A stretch of 64,000 bases of DNA from Thinopyrum elongatum (Eukaryota > Streptophyta > Magnoliopsida > Poales > Poaceae), in NCBI GenBank assembly GCA_011799875.1, contig CM022301.1, forward strand, positions 86,819,667-86,883,666, in the 5' to 3' direction. A program made the position numbers and the translations under genes. A model generated the notes under the pieces. The model searched no databases. It was not told the DNA's origin and saw nothing but the letters and a program-made list of their open reading frames with translations. Shown piece by piece: positions 9,084 to 19,255 of the stretch. How positions within the stretch are numbered: position 1 is the first letter of the stretch; every line of letters begins with the position of its first letter.

Positions 9084-12004
9084 AATATGCTTATCTTGAT
9101 GAAAAGAAGATATATCCTGTTATTATTAGTGCTAACCTTTCAGAGCATGAAGAAAAGAGATTATTGAAAACTCTGAGGAAACATCATGCTGCTATTGGAT
9201 ATACTCTTGATGATCTTAAGGGCATTAGTCCCACTCTATATCAGCATAAAATTAATATGGAGCCTGAAGCTAAACCAATTGTTGATCACCAGCGATGGTT
9301 AAATCCAAAAATGAAAGAAGTGGTAAGAAATGAAATATTAAAGCTTCTGGAAGCAGGTATAATTTATCCTATTGCTAATAGTAGATGGGTAAGTCCTGTT
9401 CATTGTGTCCCTAAGAAGGGAGGTATTACTGTTGTCCCTAATGATAAAAATGAATTGATCCCAGAAAGAATTGTTACAGGTTATAGAATGGTAATTGATT
9501 TTAGAAAATTAAACAAAGCTACAAGGAAAGATCATTATCCTCTACCTTTCATTGATCAAATGCTAGAAAGACTATCAAAACATACACACTTTTGCTTTCT
9601 AGATGGTTACTCTGGTTTTTCTCAAATACCTGTGTCACAAGAGGATCAAGAAAAAACTACTTTTACATGCCCTTTTGGTACTTTTGCTTATAGACATATG
9701 CCTTTTGGTTTATGCAATGCACCTGCTACCTTTCAAAGATGTATGACTGCTATATTCTCTGACTTTTGTGAAAAGATTGTTGAGGTTTTCATGGATGATT
9801 TTTCCGTTTACGGAACTTCTTTTGATGATTGCTTAAGCAACCTTGACCGAGTTTTGCAGAGATGTGAAGAAACTAATCTTGTCTTAAATTGGGAGAAGTG
9901 CCACTTTATGGTTGATGAAGGTATTGTCTTGGGGCATAAAATCTCCGAAAGAGGTATAGAAGTTGATAAAGCTAAAGTTGATGCAATTGAAAAAATGTCG
10001 TGCCCTAAAGATATCAAAGGTATAAGAAGTTTCCTTGGTCATGCTGGTTTCTATAGGAGATTTATTAAAGACTTCTCTAAAATTTCTAGGCCTCTCACTA
10101 ATCTTTTGCAAAAAGATGTTCCATTTGTTTTTTATGATGATTGTTTAGAAGCCTTTGAAATACTTAAGAAAGCACCTATTGTTCAACCACCTGATTGGAA
10201 CCTACCCTTTGAAATTATGTGTGATGATAGTGATTATGCCGTTGGTACTATTCTAGGACAAAGAGTTGATAAGAAATTAAATGTTATCCATTATGCTAGT
10301 AAAACCCTAGACAGTGCTCAAAGAAATTATGCTACTACTGAAAAAGAATTTTTAGCAGTTGTGTTTGCTTGTGATAAATTCAGATCTTATATTGTTGATT
10401 CCAAAGTAATTGTTCACACCGATCATGCTGCTATTAAATACCTTATGGAGAAGAAAGATGCTAAACCTAGACTCATTAGGTGGGTTCTCTTGCTACAAGA
10501 ATTTGATTTGCATATTACTACTGATAGGAAAGGAGCTGAGAACCCCGTAGCAGATAACTTGTCTAGGTTAGAAAATATTCTTGATGACCCATTACCCTTT
10601 GATGATAGCTTTCCTGATGAATAACTAGCTGTCATAAATGCTTCTCGTAGTACTCCTTGGTATGCAGACTATGCTAATTATATTGTTGCTAAATTTATAC
10701 CACCTAGCTTCACATACCAACAAAAGAAAAAGTTTTTCTATGATTTAAGACATTACTTCTGGGATGACCCACACCTTTATAAAGAAGGAGTAGATGGTGT
10801 TATTAGATGTTGTGTACCTGAGCATGAACAGGAACAGATCCTACGCAAGTGTCACTCCAAGGCTTATGGAGGACACCATGCTGGAGACAAAACTGCACAC
10901 AAGGTATTACAATCTGGTTTTTATTGGCCTACTCTTTTCAAAGATGCTCGTAAGTTTGTCTTGTCTTGCGATGAATGTCAAAGAATTGGTAAAATTAGTA
11001 GATGGCAGGAAATGCCAATGAATTATTCACTTGTTATTGAACCATTTGATGTTTGGGGATTTGATTATATGGGACCTTTTCCTTCCTCTAATGGGTATAC
11101 TCATATTGTAGTTGCTGTAGATTACGTTACTAAGTGGGTAGAGGCTATTCCAACTAGTAGTGCTGATCATAACACATCCACTAAAATGTTTAAATAAGTT
11201 ATTTTCCCGAGGTTTGGAGTTCCTAGATATCTAATGACTGATGGTGGTTCACACTTTATTCATGGTGCTTTCCGCAAATTGCTTGCTAAGTATGATGTTA
11301 ACCATAGAATTGCATCTCCATATCATCCTCAGTCTAGTGGTCAAGTAGAATTGAGTAATAGGGAAATAAAATTGATCTTGCAAAAGACTGTTAATAGATC
11401 TAGAAAGAATTGGTCTAAGAAACTTGATGATGCATTATGGGCTTATAGAACTGCTTATTAAAATCCTATGGGTATGTCTCCATATAAAATGGTTTATGGA
11501 AAAGCATGTCACTTACCTCTCGAACTAGAACATAAAGCTTATTGGGCAATTAAAGAGCTCAACTATGATTTCAAACTTGCCGGTGAGAAGAGGTTATTTG
11601 TCATTAGCTCACTTGATGAATGGAGAACCCAAGCCTATGAAAATGCCAAGTTGTTTAAAGAAAAGGTTAAAAGATGGCATGACAAAAGAATACAAAAGCG
11701 TGAGTTTAATGTAGGTGACCATTTCTTGCTATACAACTCTCGTTTAAGATTTTTTGCAGGAAAACTTCTCTCTAAGTGGGAAGGTCCTTACATTATCGAG
11801 GAAGTTAATCGTTCTGGTGCCATCAAGATCAACAACGCCGAAGGCACCAATCCAAAGGTGGTGAATGGGCAAAGAATCAAACATTATATCTCAAGTACAC
11901 CCATAAATGTTGAAACCAATATTATTAATACCATAACACCGGAGGAGTACATAAGGGAAACTTTCCAGAACGCTCCAGAACCCCGAAAAGGAATAGGTAT
12001 GTGA
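9050..12004 (+). pseudogene. pol: Athila pol: RT, RNase H and integrase with three stops
   Basis: A single frame of 985 codons interrupted only by TAA at 10622, 11195 and 11459. Reverse transcriptase comes first ([12 protein letters not shown]; catalytic [10 protein letters not shown] near 9790). A single RNase H follows (CDDSDYAVG, then [11 protein letters not shown] and [11 protein letters not shown]) up to about 10560. Integrase runs from about 10780: an H-H-C-C zinc finger (CHSKAYGGHHAG ... CDECQ), the DDE core ([16 protein letters not shown] and the Glu in [11 protein letters not shown]), and a C-terminal GPYIIEE domain. In an active element this protein copies the RNA and integrates the cDNA. 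With one RNase H and no second archaeal-type domain it differs from the Tat elements further right. No frameshift is needed, so decay is moderate. Confidence 0.92.
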
Positions 12005-12273
12005 TACGGTAAGTAAACCGACTCCAAAAGTTTTCCAATGACAATTTTACTCCATTTTGGAATATTTAAAAAATGAGGAAAGTAAAAAGTAGTCCGAATA
12101 GCGCACGAGGCTTGTGGCCACCTCGTGTGCCCTCCGGACTCCGTTTTCTCCCAGATTACTTGTTTTGCATGGTAAAAAATCATTATAAAATCTCCTGAAG
12201 GTTTTGACCACCATATCATGGCAATATCCTCTGTTCTTGTCTCGAGCTACTTTTCTGACAGATCTAGATCATC

Positions 12274-12795
12274 ATGATGTCTCCAAGAGCCCCCAAGGAC
12301 AAGTTCTACGAGAAGGCCATCAACCCCTACCTTTCGGAGGTGATGCAACACCCTTAATCCATTGAGATGCGTGAGGGGGTGCTTCATATCCGGGATGTTC
12401 AAGGGCCAAGGAGAACCGAAAGCATGGACGCCAGGCTCAAAGCGTTAGAGCCGGAGGTCTTCAAGTGCAAAGGGATGGTGGAACGCGGACTCAATGCCAA
12501 CCACTCCATCATCACGGAATTCACCCATGATCACAAGATGGACACCAAGGATATTGGAGAGGCCATCTTCAAGCTTCATGAGAAAATCGAGCATCTCCAA
12601 GCCCAGATCTATGACCTGCAAAACCAAAACTGTGAGTACGAATACAGATTTAATAGGATGAGTTTGGCTGCAGATTTGAGGATCCCGGAGACTCGTTCAT
12701 CTTTTTACGATGGTGAACCTATGACTTGGAAGACGGAGGACAAGCTTCCCACATCATCAACCTCATCACCACCACCTCCGAAGAAAGAGACTTGA
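12274..12795 (+). pseudogene. Extra 3' ORF of the Athila element (env position)
   Basis: Starts at ATG 12274 (MSPRAPKDKFYEKAIN), has an in-frame TAA at 12355-12357, and stays open to 12795 (about 174 codons). A heptad-like, charged central part (LHEKIEHLQAQIYDLQNQ) suggests a coiled coil, and the tail is Ser/Pro-rich. No signal peptide or membrane segment is visible, so calling it an envelope protein is not supported, although it occupies the env position of Athila elements. It is preceded by about 270 bp of non-coding sequence after integrase. Confidence 0.6.
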
Positions 12796-14241
12796 GTACA
12801 TGGGGTATGGGCACTCCCCTTGGCTTGTGCCAAGCTTGGGGGAGGTGCCCCGGTATCGTATCACCATCACATCTTTACCTTTATCGTTTATCTTAGTTTG
12901 ATCATTTTGGTTATATCTTGATCTAGTTGAATAAAAGCTTTAGTATGATTTAGTCTTTGAGTTTTGGTTTGTGATCCATCTATGTAATCGAGTCCGAGAG
13001 TTATATAATAAATAGTAGTTTTGAGTTGAGGGCTTTGCTTTCTTGCTTTGATCTTGGAAAAGAAAATAGAATAAAAAGAAATAAAAAGATTATATAATAA
13101 TCTTATGGAAGGTGATGACTTCACATATAAAGAGTATATATGATGAATAAAATTTGTTGAGAGTTCACAAACATAGTTTTGGTCATTGTTGCAATTAATA
13201 GGAAGTAATAAAGAAAGAGAGGTCTCACATATAAATACACTATCTTGGACATCTTTTGTGATTGTGAGCACTATTTAAAATATTACATGCTAAAAAGTTG
13301 ATGTTGGACAAGGAAGACAACGTAATGAGTTATGTTTTCTTATATCCGAATAGAAGTTATATTGTCATGGATCCTCCAACATGTTGAGCTTGCTTTTCAT
13401 CCAATGCTAGCCAAATCTTTTGCACCAAGTAGAGATACTACTTGTGCATCCAAACCCATCAACCCAGTTTTGCCATGAGAGTCCACTATATCTACCTATG
13501 GATCGAGTAAGATCCTTCAAGTAAGTTGTCATCGGTGCAAGCAATAAAAATTGCTCTCTAAATATGGATGATCTTTTAGTGTGAATAAAATAAGCTTTAT
13601 ACGAACTTGTGATGTGGAAGAAATAAAAGCGACAGACTGCATAATAAAGTTCTTTGTCACAAGCGGCAATATAAAGTGACGTTCTTTTACATTAAGATTT
13701 TCTGCATCCAACCATAAAAGCGCATGACAACCTCTGCTTCCCTCTGCGAAGGGCCTATCTTTTATTTTTCTATCTCCTACCTTTATACAAGAGTCATGGT
13801 GATCTTCACCCTTCCTTTTTACACTTTTTCTTTTTGGCAAGCACTATATGTTGGGGAAAGATCCAGACATACATATCCACTAGGATGTAGGTGATCATAA
13901 ATTATTATTGTTGACATTACCCTTGAGGTAAAAGCTTGGGAGGCGAAATTATAAGCCCCTATGTTTCTCTGTGTCCGATTGAGGCTTTGATCTCATAAGT
14001 ATCGCGTGAGTGTTAGCAATTGTGAAAGACTAAAAGATGGTTGAGTATGTGGACTTGCTACATAAAAGCTCTTACATTGTCTCTTTTCAATATTATGATA
14101 AATTGCAATTGCTTCAATGACTGAGATCATAGTTTGTTAGTTTTCAATAAAGTTTTTGATTCATACTTTACCTTGTGAACGAATTATCACTTTAGCATAA
14201 GAAGTTATATGACAATATGTTGCTATTCTAAAGATGATCAT
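12796..14241 (+). other. Non-coding 3' tail of the Athila element
   Basis: AT-rich, without a credible ORF on either strand. It begins with GCCAAGCTTGGGGGAGGTGC (12829-12848) and runs to the point where the Tat LTR enters. Long non-coding tails before the 3' LTR are usual in this lineage. No polypurine tract next to an LTR can be shown because the 3' LTR is absent. Confidence 0.6.
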
Positions 14242-15207
14242 TGTCGGTGCAACAAACATTTGCAGTTGTTGACCAGACCCATACACAGGCGTACTGACAA
14301 GCATATATCCAGCACCAATGGGTAACTCAAGGCCAAACCAGAGAAGCCGCTCTTCATGTGATCAAGGAGCGTATCAAGAAGACCAAGCTAAACATACAAG
14401 GCAAGGATTCCAAGAGAAGCATCCTCCGATGGCCAAGTGAGGTCAGCAGAGTCGATGCAGAGCACAAGAGCAAAGGCGAACCCCCGCCAGCTGCGCCTTC
14501 GGGGCAACCAGAGACCGAAGCACGCACCCCTTCAAGATAGCCCGGCAAGCCACGCCCCTGGCAGGCGCAGGCCAACTACCATCGCTCCACCGCATCGCGA
14601 CACCAGTCACTTGTCAATGCGGTGTCGAGCCCTCCAGGTGATTAAGTGGCTCTCACTAAGCACGTGGCAGCTCAATGATAAGAAAATCACACCCATTTGA
14701 CACCCGTCCAGAGGCGTGTCAAGATGATAAGCTGAGGATGATTAAGCGGCACGGCAGGCCTGCCGGGATTCACCCTCAACATGACACCTAGCAGTGCATT
14801 TAATGCACCTTGTCCTAACTGGCAGAGTTAGGTATGATAGTACTGTTAGCTATCTAATCACAAGAGAATGTCTATTTTGCCACTGTGGTTACCCCTTGAG
14901 CTATAAAAGGAGGCCCAAGGCAACCTAGAGAGGGATTTGGACCCCCTCACACTTGTACGTGCATAGCAGCTCTCCTCGAGGCCACCTTGCCGGGCTTGAG
15001 CATTGCGTGCTGTGGTGTTTTCTCCATCCAATCCACCAAAGCAGGAGTAGGGTTTTACGCTTCTCAGCGGCCCGAACCTGGGTAAAAACGACCAGAGCCC
15101 CATCGTCGTGCTGCCTCATGGCTTCTGCTCTACGTGCAACGTGATCTCCCCCATGTCGAACCACAAGGGGCTCATAGCCCCATAGGTGATCGTGTACACC
15201 CACGACA
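14242..15207 (+). repeat. 5' LTR of the Tat element
   Basis: Begins TGTCGGTGCAAC and ends CACCCACGACA; 966 bp. A TATA box (TATAAAA) lies at 14902-14908. The conserved word GGCCCGAACCTGGGTAAA (15069-15086) is one base longer than in the LTRs at 4419 and 21708. Short ORFs within it are not genes. Confidence 0.88.
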
Positions 15208-15211
15208 TCTT

Positions 15212-15230
15212 TGGCGTGCCAGGTAGGGGG
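15212..15230 (+). other. Primer-binding site of the Tat element
   Basis: TGGCGTGCCAGGTAGGGGG begins 5 bp after the LTR end, in the usual place and with the usual TGG start. It differs from the PBS of the 4419 element. The tRNA is not assigned. Confidence 0.65.
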
Positions 15231-15311
15231 AAAATCGCTTGCGTGAACCCGAAGTTGCGAACAGCGCGTCGATCTTCATCATCGTCTTCTTCTTCATCAT
15301 CTTCTCCATCC

Positions 15312-18300
15312 ATGGCACCCAAGAAGAAACCCGGCGTGACCGCGCATCCCTCCACTTCGAAGGGCCCCTCGCACGCAGCCGCAGGCGCCGTCGGCACCGT
15401 GGTAGCATTGGATGAGGCAGGTGTCGCTGGTGACACAACCAACGCAGGCTGCACCGCCATTGTGTCCCCCATGCCCGAAGTTGGAGCAAGGAACGCCGGA
15501 GATGGGCCGCATCAGCAGCGTCCTGACGAGCTTGGCCCGGAAGCTGTGGGTGGAGAAGATGCCCAGTCTCCACCTCCCCGCCGCACTGGCGGACGCAGTC
15601 GCAACAATGACACCCGCTCAGACGCAAGCCAGGTTCTCCAGTCCCGCCCGTCACAGGCGCAGCTTCGAAGCACACGCCTTGGCTGGAGCGAGACGGGCAA
15701 GGCGGAGCACCGAACGGGGCCGTCGATCCCCAGACGCGCCCCACTCACCACCAGACAGCCTTGGCGACCGGTCCACGATGGCAAGAATGCAGCGACGCTC
15801 CTGTTGGTTCCACCAGGAGTCGAGCGACCTCGTGGTCCGCTTTGTTGGCCATGCCGAGCATGGCCGCGGAAGCAATGACGCGAGCCCAGCTCCTGTTGAA
15901 CTTTCCGCCAACGGCTGACAAGATGGATGAGTGGAGGGCCACCATCCAGAGTTTAATTGGCTTTGCTGAGGCCGGTAAATCATAGCATGCGGAGCTGTCA
16001 CGATGCCGGCGAACGGTGATGGCACCCCGAGGCGATGGTCGTGCTGAGGGGGCTGCACCAACGGCGCAATCCCCTCCGCGGCAGCAAGCTCAGCAGCAAC
16101 CTCGGCGAGCTCAAAGAGTCGACGAGCCCGATGAGACGTCGATGGCTTCGTCTAACCCTCAAACCCGTCGTGATCAGCGGCATGTTCTGGAAGAATGGCG
16201 GTAGGAAGATGCACGCGTCACCATAGAGCGACGCCGAGAGGCGCGCCGACAGTCTGATAGGCGCAGTGGCCCAGACGATGACTAGCCCACGCCCAGTGCT
16301 GGTGGGTACTTGCCTTTCGAGGTTGGTTGCCCTGCCTCCACTCGTGAGCTGCGGCAGGTCCGCTGGCCATCCACCCGCGTCTTCAAGCCTGAGCTACCAA
16401 AAAAATACGACGGAAAGTTAAACCCGGTAGAGTTTCTGAGCATATATACGATTGATGTTCAAGCCGCCGGGGGCAGAGATGAGAAGGTGTTCGCCAACTA
16501 TTTCCTTTGGCACTTAAGCCAAATGTGAGATCATGGCTGATGCACCTGCCGGAAAACTCCATTTCATCATGGGTAGGGCTGGGCGTTCGGTTTATATGGT
16601 TAATATGGTTCAGTTTATTCGGTTTTTTATAATATCGGTTTTGAAGAAATGGAAAAAGAAACAAGCACACAAAGTTAAGAAACCGAACCATATTAACCAT
16701 AACATATCGGTTCGGTTTCTTCGGTTAACCGAAAAACCGAAATACATGCACTGGTCAGTGTAAGTGTAATGATTCATGAGCACTGATTTGCATTGTATAG
16801 AATGCATAAAATAGTCACAAGAGCTAGCAACCTTAACATCAGGCAATGCTTTATTCGGTCAAGCAAAAAAGTGAACATAATTAAGTGGAAAAATCACATG
16901 AAACGTGCCATGTATTATGTACGGAGGAACACGTGTGATGCCTCCAAACTGAGCAGCTCATGCACTAAATGATACACTAGTAGTTACTTGCACGACCAAG
17001 AGGCATGCATACATACCAGATATACATGGACATTATTAGTTTGATTGGGAGATTAGAAACTCAGAGCAGTTGTAAAAGTACATGTGATCTACCGGCTAGC
17101 CGGATGTCCGCCACAACTAACAAGGATTTGCCGGTGATTGCTAGCTCGCCGGAGTCAGGCCGGATGTTTAATTGTTCGCCAATGGCTGAAGAGGTCGCCG
17201 CCTAATTTACTTTTTGGAGAGATCTCCGCCTGATGGAGTGAACATGGTATTTACACGGGGCATCCTACATATCGGTTTGTTCGGTCTATTCGGTTTCTGG
17301 GCACTGAAAACCGAACACAAACCAAACACCGAACAACCTTAAAATTTCCCACCGAACCAAAAACCAAACCACCGAATTAACCGACATATCGGTTAATACG
17401 GTTCGGTTCGGTTTGGTTTTTCGGTTTTCGGTTTAACCGTGCCCACCCCTAATCATGGGTAGACTTATGCAACGAGTTCATTGGCGCCTTCACAGGTGGC
17501 CACCAAGAGCCTGGACAACCCAGTGATCTGCAGGTTCTTCCGCAAAAGGAAGGGGAGGATTTGCGTAAGTATATACAGAGATTCAGTCTAGTGCATCGTA
17601 ACATTCCAGAGATACACCCTGCAGCCATGATTGCCGCGTTCCATTCGAACATGCGCAACATAAGGATGTGGGCCAAGATGAATGTCCAGCTGCCCAAAAC
17701 CGTCAATGAGCTGTACACTTTGGCAGATAAGTGTGCTCAGACTGAAGAAGGGAGGCGACTCCTCGGAGAGGAGGCTGGCGTCGAAATTGATTCAAATGTC
17801 GATGACAGTGCCGCCAACTCGAAGGGAAGGAACCGGAGGCGCAATAGGAAGCGCAAAGAGAAGACAATATTGGCCATTGAGAGCTCATGAGATCCTAGTG
17901 CCAGCAAGAAGACTAAGACCGAGGCCCCCGGCAAGGGAGCTACTACATGCGCTGATTGCCGGGAGGCCGCAGCAGCGAAAAAGGCCGGGCAATCCGACAG
18001 GCCGTACTGCAAAATCCACCGCACCAAGGGCCATGACCTCCAAGAATGCCATCAAGTTGAGCAGCTTGTCAAGAAGCAAAAGGCTGAATATGAGAAGCGT
18101 GACAGGGAGAGAGGCCAAGAAGGTGCTGGCGGGAAAGGCCGTGGCAGTAGAGGAGGCTGCCGCGGCAAGACCCCGTAGCAAAAAGAAAAGCCCGCCAGAG
18201 GCCGCGAGAAGAAAGAAGGAGATGACGGAAGTGATGAAGAGGATGAAGAAGAAACTAGTGAGCAAGAATTCCAGAAGGCAACTGAGGCCATGTGAATTGA
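15312..18300 (+). pseudogene. gag: Tat gag, frameshifted and split by a hAT element
   Basis: ATG 15312 opens a frame starting MAPKKKPGVTAHPSTSKGP, low-complexity at first. The frame is lost by about 15,880 after several shifts. Capsid-like sequence returns at 16310-16528 (KKYDGKLNPVEFLSIYT) and continues to the hAT insertion at 16574, where the coding WLMHLPENSISSW is cut. On the far side it resumes with DLCNEFIGAFTGGHQEPG and an open 17561-17890 segment (KYIQRFSLVHRNIPEIHP; MWAKMNVQLPKTVNELY), the C-terminal half of the retrotransposon gag domain. A zinc-knuckle-like segment (YCKIHRTKGHDLQECHQ) follows near 18,003-18,055, then a Lys/Glu-rich tail. The protein would form the particle that packages the element's RNA. 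It is dead in this copy. Confidence 0.8.
16574..17451. mobile_element. Non-autonomous hAT element with CGGTT-rich ends
   Basis: Ends are TAGGGCTGGGC on the left and, inverted, TAGGGGTGGGC on the right (one mismatch). A perfect 8-bp target duplication ATCATGGG flanks it (16566-16573 and 17452-17459); this is diagnostic for hAT. About 150 bp at each end is packed with CGGTT/AACCG words in both orientations, probably transposase-binding sites. The middle (about 16,750-17,260) has no transposase ORF. It disrupts the gag gene of the host Tat element, so it is younger than that element. Confidence 0.92.
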
Positions 18301-18312
18301 TGGGGGGCATCC

Positions 18313-19032
18313 TTGCACTCCTCTCATCGGCAGCTCAAGCAATGGGCGCGCGAAGTCAATGCCGTGGAGCCAACAGCGGATTCCCGAAGGCCACTTAAGT
18401 GGTCCTGCACGCCTATCATCTTTCACGAAGAGGATCACCCTGACTGCACTATCGCAGTAGGGTGTTTGCCGTTGTTGGTCTCCCCAACGATCCGCGACCC
18501 CAAGGTAACAAAGATGTTAGTTGACGGCGGGGCTGGGCTGAATCTGATCTCCCCTAAAGTGGTAGGCAAGCTACAGATCCCTGATGAAGAACTCAAGGCC
18601 ACAGGTACATTACAAGGAATCAACCCCGGCAGGAGCCAACCCAAAGGGAAGATCACATTTCCTGTAACATTTGGCGGGGAACTGAACTACCGGATTGAGA
18701 GAGTCGTGTTTGACATTGTTGAGCTTCCTCTGCCTTACAATGGGATTCTTGGTCGTCCAGCTCTGGCAAAGTTTATGGCAGCATGCCACTATGCCTACAA
18801 CACCTTGAAGATTCCAGGGCCGATGGGTATCATTTCCACCCCGTCAGATAAAAAAGATGCGATCATATGTGTGGACCAGAAGTATCGGGATGCGGTAGCA
18901 GCTGAGGCAGCTGACGCCCCAGCTCCTGCCAAGGATGCAAAGAAAGGAAAGAAGGCTAGCAGAGATGCCAGCAAGGACTCCGGGAAGCGTGCCTCTTCGG
19001 AGTGCGCCGCACCTGTTGATGGCCTGCTGTGA
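18313..19032 (+). pseudogene. Tat aspartic protease
   Basis: An open frame of about 239 codons between gag and RT. The retropepsin motif LVDGGAGLNLISPK is encoded near 18,519-18,560, with the supporting NGILGRPALAKF motif at about 18,739-18,775. A Lys/Ala-rich linker follows (about 18,900-19,000). It would process the polyprotein. It is not in frame with the RT that follows: residual sequence at 19,140-19,255 (FAWQPSDIPGVPRKV) reads in a third frame, so at least two frame changes separate protease from polymerase. Confidence 0.85.
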
Positions 19033-19255
19033 AGAAGGTTCCGGCAAGGTAGGATGGCGCTGACGGTACATTCACCATCAGCTCCACCCTTGACAACAAA
19101 TAGGAAAGCGCGCTTGTTACCTTCCTGCAGGCGAATGTCGATGTGTTTGCTTGGCAACCATCTGACATCCCCGGTGTTCCCAGGAAGGTAATCGAGCACC
19201 ACCTCGCTGTCTGTCCTCATGCTCGGCCCATCAAGCAGAGGTTAGAAAGCAAGCC

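Larger units (their letters stand above)
5679..14241 (+). mobile_element. Athila-lineage Gypsy retrotransposon, 3' LTR missing
   Basis: Order on the plus strand: 5' LTR (5679-7181), tRNA-Asp PBS, gag, protease, RT-RNase H-integrase, then an extra ORF between integrase and the expected 3' LTR. The tRNA-Asp primer site, long LTR (about 1.5 kb), long non-coding tail and post-integrase ORF fit the Athila lineage. The element ends at 14241 where a Tat-type LTR begins, so its 3' LTR has been pushed out of the window. Probable target duplication on the left is CACGC (5674-5678); the right copy cannot be seen. All coding regions carry stops or frameshifts. Confidence 0.85.

Noticed and set aside
12274..12795. 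Envelope gene of an endogenous retrovirus
   Set aside because: Position fits, but there is no signal peptide, transmembrane helix or fusion-like segment.
5018..15230. Primer-binding sites as tRNA genes
   Set aside because: Only short tRNA 3'-end complements next to LTRs; no cloverleaf can be formed.
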